This document shows positions 39,797 to 48,696 of a DNA stretch of 64,000 nucleotides, one piece after another. How positions within the stretch are numbered: position 1 is the stretch's first letter; each line of letters opens with the position of its first letter. The notes beneath the pieces are model-generated. The model ran no database searches, was not told the DNA's origin, and saw only the letters and a list, made by a program, of their open reading frames with translations. This DNA is from Gemmatimonadota bacterium. GTDB taxonomy: Bacteria; Gemmatimonadota; Gemmatimonadetes; Longimicrobiales; Gaopeijiaceae. A program made the translations under genes and the position numbers. The stretch is from positions 1-64,000 of the forward strand of contig SLCK01000038.1 of the NCBI GenBank assembly GCA_007125845.1, given 5' to 3'.

Positions 39797-41106
39797 AGCC
39801 GGTGATGCCTGAGCGGGTGCTCGAGCGCATGCGCAGGTTGCTGGGCGAGGAAGGCGCGCTCGCAAGCGGTCAGCGCGTGGCAGCCTTCCCGGCCTCTCCC
39901 GGGGAAGTCGGCGCGGTCCTCAGGATCGCGAGGGAGGAGGGATGGACGGTGGACCCTCGCGGGGGAGGGACTGCTGACGGCGAGGGGGACACGCCCGGGG
40001 CGGGAGCGGCCGACCTGATCGTCTCGTCGTCCAGACTCGGAGAGCTGGTCGAGCACGAGCCGGCGGACCTGACCTTCCGGGCTCAGGCGGGGCTGACTGT
40101 GGCCGCCCTCGAGAGGCGGCTTGCGGAGGAGGGGCAGTGGTTGGCGCTCGACCCGCCCGGTGGCGGGAGAGTGACTCTGGGCGGCATGGTTGCCTCCGGG
40201 GTCGCGGGCCCCCTCCAGGCGCAGTTCGGCCGTCCTCGCGACCAGCTTCTCGGCGTGACCCTGGTGGACGGCTCAGGACGCATTCTCGTTCTTGGCGGCC
40301 GGGTGGTGAAGAACGTGGCGGGCTTCGACCTGGTGCGTCTCGTGGCCGGAAGCCGGGGGGGGCTGGGGGTGATCACGGAAGTGGTGTTCCGGCTCTATCC
40401 CCTTCCGGGGGATGACCGGACGCTGGTCTGGGGCTTCGACGATCCGCTGGAAGCCTGGGAACAGGGGCGTGCCCTCGCGAGCTTGCCACTGCCGCTGGCC
40501 GCGGTGGAGTGGCTGGACGGAGATTGGCCGGAGCCGTTGGACGGTTCCGGACCGCGGGTGCTGGTGCGCTTGCTCGGGTCGGAGGAAGCTGTGGCGGGAA
40601 TGCGTCGGGTGCTGGAAGGGGTGGCCGGACCTCCGGACCGGGCGTGGGCGGGCCCGGAGTCCCGGAAGGTGGCCGCGGCGATCGCCGCGGGCGCGGCAGA
40701 GGGCACGGCAATCCTGCGTCTCCACGCCCTGCCCGGGGAGGGCGCCGCCCTCCTGGCGCTCGTCGACCAACTCGCTGCTGACCGAGCGGCGCTCCACCTC
40801 CTGGGAGGGACCTTGCGGGTCTCCACCCGTCCGGCCCCCGCGGACTCGACGCTGCAGTCGATGCGAGCGGAGGCTGGACGGTCGGGAGCCACTCTGACGG
40901 TGGTTAGAAGGGGGGCGCGGGAGGGGGGGACGGGCACCGAAGGGCCGAAGTCCGATTTCACCGGCTTCTCCCCTCCAGTGGCCGAACTGCATCGGCGGCT
41001 GACGCACGAGTTCGATCCCGGCGGAATCCTGCCGGGGTCATGGAGGGAGGCGTGGAGCGGTGAGGGTGGGTGGGTCGCTGCGGGGAAGGCCGGTACAAGA
41101 GGATGA
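39793..41106 (+). CDS. glcE: Glycolate oxidase subunit GlcE (FAD-binding)
   Basis: The 437-residue product is the second FAD-binding subunit. It shows the N-terminal FAD-oxidase fold (RGGGTADGEGD region), the conserved TLGGMVASGVAGPLQAQFGRP and the GGRVVKNVAGFDLVRLVAG block. Its C-terminal third is divergent and has few identities to GlcD. It is joined at both ends by ATGA overlaps, to glcD (39793-39796) and glcF (41103-41106). The complex feeds electrons to quinone or another acceptor. Confidence 0.9.
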   Translation: MKPVMPERVLERMRRLLGEEGALASGQRVAAFPASPGEVGAVLRIAREEGWTVDPRGGGTADGEGDTPGAGAADLIVSSSRLGELVEHEPADLTFRAQAGLTVAALERRLAEEGQWLALDPPGGGRVTLGGMVASGVAGPLQAQFGRPRDQLLGVTLVDGSGRILVLGGRVVKNVAGFDLVRLVAGSRGGLGVITEVVFRLYPLPGDDRTLVWGFDDPLEAWEQGRALASLPLPLAAVEWLDGDWPEPLDGSGPRVLVRLLGSEEAVAGMRRVLEGVAGPPDRAWAGPESRKVAAAIAAGAAEGTAILRLHALPGEGAALLALVDQLAADRAALHLLGGTLRVSTRPAPADSTLQSMRAEAGRSGATLTVVRRGAREGGTGTEGPKSDFTGFSPPVAELHRRLTHEFDPGGILPGSWREAWSGEGGWVAAGKAGTRG

Positions 41107-42506
41107 GCCGGGGTCCCCAAGGCTCGCTCGGAGACTCCCTGGCCGCTCAGGCCGACCGACTCTCCCACTGTGTCCACTGCGGGTTCTGCTTGCCCGCCTG
41201 CCCGACCTACGTTCGGCTGGGCGACGAGGCCGATTCCCCCCGGGGCAGGCTGCATCTCATGGGCGCCGTGGCCGAGGGCCGCCTGGATGCCGGCTCCGAT
41301 GCCTTCCAGCGTCACATCGACCGCTGTCTGGGATGTCGGGCGTGCGAGCCGGTATGCCCCTCCGGCGTGGAATACGGCCTTCTCCTCGAGCGAGCCCGCG
41401 AGGCGGCGGCTCGCGCCCGGAAGCCGCCCCTCGCGGCGCGTCTCCTCCTTGGATTGGTCGCACGCCCCAGGGCGTTCGCCCACTGGATGCGGATGAGCCG
41501 CCTGCTGAGGTGGACCCGGCTTCCGACCCTGCTCGCGCGGATCCTGCCCGGGGGGCGTACGACATCGGGGGTACGACTTGCCCTGGGCATGCTGGCCGCT
41601 TCCATTTCAACGGGGAGATTCCTGCGCGGTGCGCCTCCCTCCGGGCCTGGCGGAACCGCTGAACGGCGCTCGCCTCCGACGCGGGCTCCTGCCGACGCTC
41701 CGCCGGCGAGGTCGAAGGGTCGAGCCGCGATTCTGACCGGGTGCGTACAGGACCAGCTCTTCCGGCGCGTAAATGCGGCCACCCGCCGCGTCCTCGAGAT
41801 GAACGGATGGGAGGTGACCGAGGTCGGGAGCCAGGGGTGCTGCGGCGCGCTGCATGCTCATGCCGGAGCCCTGCCGCTCGCCACGCGCCTGGCGAAGCGC
41901 AACCTGGAGGCGTTTCGCCGAGAGGACCCGGACCGGATCGTCGCGAATGCGGCGGGGTGCGGGGCGGCGATGCGGGGCTACCCACACCTTGTCGAGGGAG
42001 CGGGAACGGAGTGGGCTGAGGTGTCGGGCTGGTTCTCCAGACGGGTCCGCGACGTGACCGAGCTCCTCGCGGACGAGGGCGCTACGCCTGTGGTGGGCGG
42101 CGAGCTCCGACTCAGGGTGGCGTACGATCCGCCGTGTCACCTCCTGCACGGACAGGGAGTCGCAGAGCCGCCCTTGACCGTGCTTCGATCGATTCCCGGA
42201 GTCGAGGTCGTGGAGCTCGCCGGGGGAGAGGAATGCTGCGGAGGAGCGGGGATCTACGGGCTTACGCACCCCGAGCTCGGAGGATGGATCGGCGGAGACA
42301 AGGTGGCGGCCGTTCTCGATTCGAAGGTCGACGCACTCGTCACGGGGAACCCGGGATGCGCGATGCAGATCGGGGCCGGCCTGAAGATGGCGGGTTCCTC
42401 GATCCGGGTCGTCCATCCCGTGGAGTTCCTGGACGAAAGCTACCGGAGAGCCGGATTCTACGACCGGCGGGTCCGACCAACGCGAGGAAGGAGGAGATCG
42501 GTATGA
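41103..42506 (+). CDS. glcF: Glycolate oxidase iron-sulfur subunit GlcF
   Basis: The 467-residue product has two [4Fe-4S] ferredoxin motifs: CVHCGFCLPACPTY (about 23-36) and CLGCRACEPVCPSG. It then has two CCG-type cysteine-rich domains, with GCCGALHAHAG and GEECCGGAGIYGL. These are characteristic of the GlcF/HdrB-like family and carry electrons from GlcD/E. A proline/serine-rich stretch sits in the middle. It overlaps glcE and the flavin reductase by ATGA. Start is the ATG at 41103. Confidence 0.93.
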   Translation: MSRGPQGSLGDSLAAQADRLSHCVHCGFCLPACPTYVRLGDEADSPRGRLHLMGAVAEGRLDAGSDAFQRHIDRCLGCRACEPVCPSGVEYGLLLERAREAAARARKPPLAARLLLGLVARPRAFAHWMRMSRLLRWTRLPTLLARILPGGRTTSGVRLALGMLAASISTGRFLRGAPPSGPGGTAERRSPPTRAPADAPPARSKGRAAILTGCVQDQLFRRVNAATRRVLEMNGWEVTEVGSQGCCGALHAHAGALPLATRLAKRNLEAFRREDPDRIVANAAGCGAAMRGYPHLVEGAGTEWAEVSGWFSRRVRDVTELLADEGATPVVGGELRLRVAYDPPCHLLHGQGVAEPPLTVLRSIPGVEVVELAGGEECCGGAGIYGLTHPELGGWIGGDKVAAVLDSKVDALVTGNPGCAMQIGAGLKMAGSSIRVVHPVEFLDESYRRAGFYDRRVRPTRGRRRSV

Positions 42507-43126
42507 CGGACGATGCCGGAGGGGTGGATCGGGACCGGGAGTGGGTCGAGCTGACCCTCGAGCGCCCGGTCTGGCACCGATTCTTCACGGTTAGCCCACT
42601 GGTGCTGGTCGGAACCCGGGAAAAGGACGGGTACGACCTGGCCCCGAAGCACATGGCCTTTCCCCTGGGATGGGAGCGCCTTTTCGGGTTCGTCTGTACC
42701 CCCCGGCACGCGACCTATCACAATGCAAGGGAGTTCGGAGGGTTCACCGTGAGCTACCCCCGGCCGGAGCAGGTCGTCCTGGCGGGTCTGGCGGCCCAGC
42801 AAAGGGAGGGCGGGGCGGAACCGCCCCCCGGGGTCGCTTCGTTCCCGACCGAGCCGGCCCGGGTCGTGGAGGGAGTCGTCCTCTCGGGGGCCTATGTTCA
42901 ACTCGAATGCGAGTTGGAGCGCATCGTGGACGGACTTGGGACGGCCAGCCTGGTCATCGGGAAGGTGGTGGCCTGCCGGGCGGCCGGAGACGCTCTCCGC
43001 GTTTCCGAGAGCAGCGACGCCGAGCTCGTGCGCGACTCCCCCCTGCTCGCGTATCTACACCCGGGCCGCTATGCGGAAGTTTCGGATTCGAAAGCCTTTC
43101 CCTTTCCGGCGAACTTCCACCTGTGA
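42503..43126 (+). CDS. Flavin reductase-like FMN-binding protein
   Basis: The 207-residue protein is a flavin reductase/FMN-binding split-barrel member. It shows the RFFTVSPLVLVGTREKDGYDL start, then the segment GFVCTPRHATYHNAREFGGFTVSYP. Such proteins bind FMN and reduce flavins with NAD(P)H or serve as standalone oxidoreductases. It overlaps glcF (ATGA, 42503-42506) and lies six bases before the M20 peptidase. Its position in a hydroxyacid-oxidation run suggests redox balance, but its reaction is not known. Confidence 0.85.
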   Translation: MTDDAGGVDRDREWVELTLERPVWHRFFTVSPLVLVGTREKDGYDLAPKHMAFPLGWERLFGFVCTPRHATYHNAREFGGFTVSYPRPEQVVLAGLAAQQREGGAEPPPGVASFPTEPARVVEGVVLSGAYVQLECELERIVDGLGTASLVIGKVVACRAAGDALRVSESSDAELVRDSPLLAYLHPGRYAEVSDSKAFPFPANFHL

Positions 43127-43132
43127 GGTGAC

Positions 43133-44344
43133 GTGCGCGTGAAGGACGAGCGCTCGATGGTCGAGAAGGCCATGCCTTCCGAGCTCCCGCTCCGGATCCT
43201 GGACGAGATCCGGGAAAGGAGAGGCGAGTGGATCGGGTTCCTCGAGCGACTCACCCTGAACGAGTCGCCCTCTACCGATCCGATGAGCCAGGCTCACGTG
43301 CTGGATCTGATCGGTTGGAGCCTCGAGGAGCTGGGGTTCAGGGTGCGCCCCGTCCGGGGTCGATCCACGGGAGGCTGCATCTTCGCGCGACCTCCCGGAC
43401 GGAAAGGGGATCCGGCACAACTCCTCCTGGGGCACAGCGACACCGTTTGGCCCAAAGGGACGCTGGACGAGATGCCTCTGCAGCGGGATGGTGGGATCCT
43501 GCGCGGCCCCGGCGTCTTCGATATGAAGGCGGGCCTCGCTCAGATCGTCTTTGCGCTCGGGGCTCTCGACCGGCTCGGTCTCGAGCCGGAGGTGAGCCCC
43601 GTGGTCTTCGTGAACTCCGACGAGGAGATCGGGAGCCCGGAGTCGACGCCGCACATTCGCCGCCTCGCCCGGGTGGTGTGCCGGGCATTCGTGCTGGAGC
43701 CGGCTCTGGGGGTGGAGGGAAGGCTGAAGACCGCGCGGAAGGGGACGGGCCGCTTCAGCATCCGGGTGGTGGGGCGCAGAGCCCACTCCGGCCTCGATCC
43801 GGAGCAGGGGGCGAGCGCGATTCAGGAGCTGGCGATGGTGATCCAGAGCCTCCACTCCCTGACCGACCCCGAGGAGGGCATCTCGGTGAACGTGGGCCAG
43901 ATCATGGGCGGGGTGAGGCCCAACGTGATCGCCGCGGCCGCGAGCGCCGAAGTGGACGTGCGAGTCGTCACGACGGAGCAGGCGCGTCGGGTCGAGGATC
44001 GGATCCGGGGATTGGAACCGATCGTCCCGGGGTGCAGGCTGGAGATCCAGGGTGGGGTGGATCGTCCCCCGCTCGAGAGAACACCCGGAAACCGGCGCCT
44101 CTGGGAGGCCGCACGCGTTCTGGCGGAGCTCATGGAGATCCCGCTCGAGGAGGGACGGGCGGGCGGGGCATCGGACGGGAACACCACGAGCGTCCTCACC
44201 CCCACTCTCGACGGTTTGGGCGCGGTCGGGGACGGCGCCCACGCGGCCCACGAATACGTGGACGTCGATCGCACGCTCGAGCGCTGCGCCCTCCTGGCAT
44301 GCCTCCTCCTCCTCCCCCCCCCGGAACCTCTCGAGGAACGATGA
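43133..44344 (+). CDS. M20-family metallo-peptidase / N-acyl-amino acid deacylase
   Basis: This 403-residue enzyme belongs to the M20 (carboxypeptidase G2/ArgE/DapE) family. The zinc ligands are in LLGHSDTVWP, the bridging Asp in GVFDMKAGLAQ and the catalytic Glu pair in NSDEEIGSPE. A His also lies in GAHAAHEYVD near the C-terminus. The dimerization domain shows RAHSGLDPEQGASA. In studied racemase clusters an M20 enzyme removes an N-succinyl group from the L-amino acid, the likely role here (inference from neighbours). I use the GTG at 43133; an ATG at 43157 is possible. It overlaps the P-loop gene by ATGA. Confidence 0.88.
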   Translation: MRVKDERSMVEKAMPSELPLRILDEIRERRGEWIGFLERLTLNESPSTDPMSQAHVLDLIGWSLEELGFRVRPVRGRSTGGCIFARPPGRKGDPAQLLLGHSDTVWPKGTLDEMPLQRDGGILRGPGVFDMKAGLAQIVFALGALDRLGLEPEVSPVVFVNSDEEIGSPESTPHIRRLARVVCRAFVLEPALGVEGRLKTARKGTGRFSIRVVGRRAHSGLDPEQGASAIQELAMVIQSLHSLTDPEEGISVNVGQIMGGVRPNVIAAAASAEVDVRVVTTEQARRVEDRIRGLEPIVPGCRLEIQGGVDRPPLERTPGNRRLWEAARVLAELMEIPLEEGRAGGASDGNTTSVLTPTLDGLGAVGDGAHAAHEYVDVDRTLERCALLACLLLLPPPEPLEER

Positions 44345-45417
44345 CATCCGCTGCCGACCTGACCGGGAGAGGAGCGCCGCACCTCCGAACGTCGATGACC
44401 CGGATCTGGAGTCCCGAGCTGACCCCGTACGCCGTGCGAGATCTCCCGGTGAGCGATTGGCGCTTCGGCGACTTCGTCCTCGCCGAGGTGCGAAACGTCC
44501 CGCGGGGGCGCGGAGTCGAGGTCGAATGCGGCCGGCTGATCCAGCCGCTGGAGGGACATCTCCTGGTTTGCGCGCTGGGCAGCCGCTTTGCGACGCTCGA
44601 GCTGACCGGGTCCTGGCGAGACGTGAGTGACGACGGCAGGATGGAGCTCCTGACCGGAGGAGGAGCCGTCGGCCGGCTCCGCTCTCGGTCCACCCTCGTC
44701 GCTCCTCCGATCCGACTGCGCTACCGGGGCCACCTCTTCGACGGAGACATCCGGCGGGCGATGGCCGACTTCGCGGTCCGTCCGACGGATCCGGCTCCTT
44801 TTCGAACGCCGGTGATCCTCCTCACCGGTACGTCGATGTCGGCGGGAAAGACCACGGCCGCTAGAGTGGTCGTCAGTCGCTTGAAGAGGCGCGGCCTCAC
44901 CGTGCTGGGCGCGAAGTTGACGGGCGCCGGGAGGTACCGGGACATTCTGGGCATGGGCGACGCCGGGGCCGACCATATCGTCGACTTCGTCGACGCCGGG
45001 CTCCCTTCGACACACTGTTCGGAGGAGCGATACCGTGCGGCGATCGGGGGTCTGCTGGCCCACATGGCCCGACTCGCCGTCGATGTGGCCGTGGTCGAGA
45101 TCGGAGCCTCGCCCCTCGAGCCTTACAATGGAACCGTCGCGATCGAGCTGATCAGGGATCGAGTCGCGCTTCATGTGCTCTGCGCGTCAGACCCGTATGC
45201 GGTGAGTGGAGCCCTGAACGCGTACGGGCTGGAGACGGACCTGGTGACCGGCACGACGTCCAACACCGAGGCAGGCGTGCAGTTGGTGTCACGCTTGACC
45301 GGTTTGCGGGCGTTGGACATCCGCCGGAGCGAGTCCCTCTCCGAGCTCGACGAGCTCCTCGACAGCGCCCTGACCGGCGTGCTCCCCGAGGCGAGTGGCC
45401 GCGGAGAGCCCGGGTGA
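44341..45417 (+). CDS. P-loop NTPase of unknown function in the racemase cluster
   Basis: The 358-residue product has an N-terminal ~150-residue beta-rich domain with no motif I know. A P-loop domain follows from VILLTGTSMSAGKTTAA, whose SAGKTT loop is a normal Walker A. After it come LGAKLTGAGRYRDILGMGDAG and VAVVEIGASPLEPYNG, the likely Walker B (hydrophobics plus E). It resembles mobilisable P-loop carriers such as MobB or CobQ-like families, and perhaps the C-terminal part of DUF1611. Its role with the acyltransferase and racemase is unknown. It overlaps the M20 gene (ATGA) and the GNAT gene (GTGA). Confidence 0.7.
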   Translation: MTSAADLTGRGAPHLRTSMTRIWSPELTPYAVRDLPVSDWRFGDFVLAEVRNVPRGRGVEVECGRLIQPLEGHLLVCALGSRFATLELTGSWRDVSDDGRMELLTGGGAVGRLRSRSTLVAPPIRLRYRGHLFDGDIRRAMADFAVRPTDPAPFRTPVILLTGTSMSAGKTTAARVVVSRLKRRGLTVLGAKLTGAGRYRDILGMGDAGADHIVDFVDAGLPSTHCSEERYRAAIGGLLAHMARLAVDVAVVEIGASPLEPYNGTVAIELIRDRVALHVLCASDPYAVSGALNAYGLETDLVTGTTSNTEAGVQLVSRLTGLRALDIRRSESLSELDELLDSALTGVLPEASGRGEPG

Positions 45418-46244
45418 GCGGCTCGGAGGTCGAGGTTCGGCCGCTCACCGGGTTCGGGGAGTTCCGTGAGTGCGTCCGGCTCCAGGAGGAGATCTGGGGT
45501 GCCGGCTTCTCGCAACGGGTTCCCGAGGCGATCCTGATCATCGCCTCCAGGATCGGGGGCGTCGTTTCGGGAGCCTTCGGTCGCGACGGCGTCCTCCTGG
45601 GTTTCGTATTCGGCATCACGGGAATCGAGGAAGGTCATCCCGTGCACTGGTCGGACATGCTCGCGGTGAGGGCGGGATGGAGACGGAGGGGCATCGGCAA
45701 GGCCCTGAAGCTCCACCAGAGAGAGGAGCTGCTCCGTGCAGGCGTGACCCGCATGTACTGGACGTTCGACCCTCTGGAGGCGGGCAACGCACGACTGAAC
45801 CTCTCGAGGCTGGGAGCGGTCGTCCGGGAGTACGTCGAGGAGATGTACGGAGAGAGCGGCTCGCCCCTGCACGCCGAGGTCGGCACTGATCGGTTCGTGG
45901 CCATCTGGGAGATGGCGTCGGGCCGGGTGGAGCGGCGACTCGGGAAGGGGGACGAGGACGAAGTCTCCCCCGACCTCAAGGGAGTTCCCTCCGCACTCGA
46001 GGTGGTCCGGGGCGACGACGGAATTCATCGGCCTGGCGAGGCCCGTACGGAGCTCCGGGTCCCGCGGTTGCTCGTGCCGATACCGGGCGACGTCCAGGAG
46101 CTCAAGGCGAAAGACACTACGGCCGCTCGGAGTTGGCGGCTGGCCACGCGCAGGGTGCTGGGCTCCTACCTTGCCCGAGGCTGGGAGGTTCGGGAGGCGA
46201 TTCCCGAAGGGAACCTGCTACGCTACGTGCTGGTTCGGAAGTAG
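45414..46244 (+). CDS. GNAT-family N-acyltransferase (COG3375-like)
   Basis: The 276-residue product has a GNAT fold in its first ~165 residues: VRPLTGFGEFRECVRLQEEIWG and HWSDMLAVRAGWRRRGIGKALK, the second being the acyl-CoA pyrophosphate loop. The C-terminal ~110 residues are an extra domain. The COG3375 group is the predicted succinyltransferase next to N-succinylamino acid racemases. Here it stands two genes before such a racemase. It would succinylate the amino group of D-amino acids (inference). The GTG start at 45414 overlaps the P-loop gene's stop. Confidence 0.82.
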   Translation: MSGSEVEVRPLTGFGEFRECVRLQEEIWGAGFSQRVPEAILIIASRIGGVVSGAFGRDGVLLGFVFGITGIEEGHPVHWSDMLAVRAGWRRRGIGKALKLHQREELLRAGVTRMYWTFDPLEAGNARLNLSRLGAVVREYVEEMYGESGSPLHAEVGTDRFVAIWEMASGRVERRLGKGDEDEVSPDLKGVPSALEVVRGDDGIHRPGEARTELRVPRLLVPIPGDVQELKAKDTTAARSWRLATRRVLGSYLARGWEVREAIPEGNLLRYVLVRK

Positions 46245-46287
46245 CAAGTGATCATCCGTGCGATCCAACCCTTCAGGAGGCTTTGAG

Positions 46288-47514
46288 ATGGGTGCTTCGT
46301 CTAAGCGTACCACTCGCCCGCGGCTCGCCATCCTGGGCGCCGGACCGGTCGGCCTGGACGCCGCGCTCTCCGGCGTGGAGAGGGGATTCGACGTCGTGGT
46401 GTACGAGGCGGCCCCGCGCCCGGCGGCAAATGTGAGAGACTGGGGGCACGTGCGGCTCTTCACCCCGTGGGCGATGAACGTGTCTCCTCGCATGCGGAGG
46501 CAGCTCGAGCGGCTCGACCTCCGGTGGGAGGTCGACGAGGAGACGTCCCCCACCGGTCGAGAATTGGCGAACCGAATCCTCGATCCCCTGTGGGCGTCCG
46601 ACGCGCTCGGACCTCGCCTCCACCTCGACAGCCGGGTGGTGGCGATCGGGCGAAAGGGGGTTCTGAAACACGAGGAGATCGCCTCGCCCGAGCGAGCGGC
46701 GAAGCCCTTCCGCCTGCTCATCCGGAGCGGATCGGGAACGGAGCGGATGGAGCGGGCGGACGTGGTCATCGATTGCACCGGGAAGTACGGCCATCCCAAC
46801 ACGCTTGGAGACGGGGGCATCCCGGCCCTGGGAGAGCTCGCGCTGGGGCGCCGCATCCAGCGTGGCATCCCGGAGCTCGAGTATGACTTCGGCGAATGGC
46901 GTGGACGAACCGTTCTGCTCGCGGGCGCTGGACACTCGGCCCAGACGGTCGCCTTCGAGCTCGCGCAGCTCGCGGAAGGTCGGAGTGACACGAAGGTGCT
47001 CTGGGTGCTGAGGAAGGAGCGCCCGGACTGGGGCGCCGTCGAGGACGACCCCCTTTCCCAGCGGAAGAGGCTGACCGACGCCGCGGACGCGCTGGCCCGG
47101 GGTGCTTCACCTGCGGTGGAGCCGCTCCCGGGAGCCGTGGTGGAGGAGCTCTCCTCGGAGAATGGGGGGATCCGGGTCGCACTCCGGAGGGAGGGCGCGG
47201 GGCGCGATCATGTGAAGGTCGACCGCGTGGTTTCGCTCACCGGTGGGGTGGGAGATCACACGATTTACCGCCAGCTCCAGGTTCACGAGTGCTATGCGAC
47301 GAGCGGTCCGATGAAGCTGGCCGCCGCCCTCCTCGGGGAATCGAGCGGGGACTGTCTCCAGCAGGGCGGACACGGGGCCGACACTCTCGAGAACCCGGAA
47401 CCGAACTACTTCATCCTCGGCGACAAGTCCTACGGGCGGAACAACACCTTCCTCCTTCGTGTGGGTTGGGAGCAGGTCGACGAAGTGTTCGACCGACTGC
47501 AGGAGGGGCGATGA
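46288..47514 (+). CDS. FAD-dependent, NAD(P)H-binding monooxygenase-like oxidoreductase
   Basis: The 408-residue flavoprotein has two nucleotide loops: GAGPVGLDAALSGVERG near the N-terminus (FAD) and AGAGHSAQTVAFELAQLA in the middle (NAD(P)H), the layout of flavin monooxygenase-like enzymes. A conserved WGHVRLFTPWAMN block and the late GDKSYGRNNTFLL segment support a full-length protein. I chose the ATG at 46288, seven bases after CAGGAGG. Its substrate is unknown; the neighbours suggest an amino-acid or acyl-amino acid. It overlaps the racemase (ATGA). Confidence 0.8.
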   Translation: MGASSKRTTRPRLAILGAGPVGLDAALSGVERGFDVVVYEAAPRPAANVRDWGHVRLFTPWAMNVSPRMRRQLERLDLRWEVDEETSPTGRELANRILDPLWASDALGPRLHLDSRVVAIGRKGVLKHEEIASPERAAKPFRLLIRSGSGTERMERADVVIDCTGKYGHPNTLGDGGIPALGELALGRRIQRGIPELEYDFGEWRGRTVLLAGAGHSAQTVAFELAQLAEGRSDTKVLWVLRKERPDWGAVEDDPLSQRKRLTDAADALARGASPAVEPLPGAVVEELSSENGGIRVALRREGAGRDHVKVDRVVSLTGGVGDHTIYRQLQVHECYATSGPMKLAAALLGESSGDCLQQGGHGADTLENPEPNYFILGDKSYGRNNTFLLRVGWEQVDEVFDRLQEGR

Positions 47515-48632
47515 AGATTCTCGGAGTGGAGCTCCTCGAGGTGAGGATGCCGCTGCGTGACCCCTTCGAGACGAGCGTCGGCACCTGCACGGAGCGACGC
47601 ATCATCCTGGTTCGCGTGGAAGGGGACGAAGGGGGGGAGGGATGGGGAGAGTGCGTGGCGTGGGAGCTTCCCTCCTACTCCTCCGAGACGGTCGACACGG
47701 CGTGGGCGATCCTCCAGGAGCTGATCCTCCCCGCGGTCGTGGGCAGGGAGATCCTGGACCCTCGCGAGATCCTGAAGCCCGTCCAGTGGATTCGAGGCCA
47801 TTCGATGGCCAAGGCGGCCTTTGAGATGGCGGCGTGGGACCTGCAGGCGAAGGAGCAGGGCGTCTCCCTCCGGGAGCTCCTCGGCGGCTCCGACGAGCCC
47901 CTTTCGGTGGGCGTGAGCGTGGGGCTCCAGCGGGATCTCGACACCCTCATGCGGCGGATCGAAGAGCACCTGAAAGAGGGGTATGCGAGAATCAAGTTGA
48001 AGATCAAGCGTGGGCAGGATGTGGAGCTCCTCCGGGCGGTTCGCGACCGCTTTCCGGAGCTCACGCTCCAGGCGGACGCAAACGCTGCCTACACCCTCGA
48101 CGACGCCGAGCTGCTCCAGGAGCTCGACGACTTTGATCTCGTGCTGCTCGAGCAGCCCCTCGGGGAACAGGAGCTCCTGGACCACGCCGAGCTCCAGGCC
48201 GGACTGCGGACACCGATCTGCCTCGACGAATCCATCCGCTCCGCCGCCGACGCTCGTCTGGCGCTCGAGCTGGGCGCCTGCCGGATCGTGAACATCAAGC
48301 CCGGTCGTGTAGGCGGTCTCTCCGAATCGAGGGCGATCCACGATCTCTGCCAGGAGCGTGGCGTTCCGGTCTGGTGCGGAGGCATGCTCGAGTCCGGAAT
48401 CGGGAGGGCGCACAACCTGGCCCTCGCCACGCTACCGGGATTCACCCTGCCCGGGGACCTCTCCGAATCTCGGCGCTACTGGGAGCGGGATGTCGTGCAT
48501 CCCGAATTTGAATTGATGGACGGAAAGATGGTGCCGCCGGAGGGGCTGGGGATCGGGGTCGAACCGGATCGTGACCGGATTCGACAGCTCACGCTTCGGC
48601 GCTTCTCTGTGGGCACCGCCACTCCTTCGTGA
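47511..48632 (+). CDS. Enolase-superfamily racemase/epimerase (N-succinylamino acid racemase / OSBS-like)
   Basis: This 373-residue enzyme is a muconate-lactonizing-subgroup enolase-superfamily member. The KxK catalytic pair is in RIKLKIKRG. The metal ligands are the D in DANAAY, the E in LLEQPLGE and the D in CLDESIRS, and the second catalytic lysine is in NIKPGRVGG. The end GGMLESGIGRAHNLALATLP is characteristic of o-succinylbenzoate synthase/N-succinylamino acid racemase enzymes. The neighbours (GNAT, M20) fit the racemase route from D- to L-amino acids. A menaquinone OSBS role is less likely, because no other men gene is near. Confidence 0.88.
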   Translation: MKILGVELLEVRMPLRDPFETSVGTCTERRIILVRVEGDEGGEGWGECVAWELPSYSSETVDTAWAILQELILPAVVGREILDPREILKPVQWIRGHSMAKAAFEMAAWDLQAKEQGVSLRELLGGSDEPLSVGVSVGLQRDLDTLMRRIEEHLKEGYARIKLKIKRGQDVELLRAVRDRFPELTLQADANAAYTLDDAELLQELDDFDLVLLEQPLGEQELLDHAELQAGLRTPICLDESIRSAADARLALELGACRIVNIKPGRVGGLSESRAIHDLCQERGVPVWCGGMLESGIGRAHNLALATLPGFTLPGDLSESRRYWERDVVHPEFELMDGKMVPPEGLGIGVEPDRDRIRQLTLRRFSVGTATPS

Positions 48633-48696
48633 AGCCTTCCGGGAGCTCCTGGCTCCCTCAGCCGGGCCGTCCTGGCGGGACCGTCAGCGTGGACCG

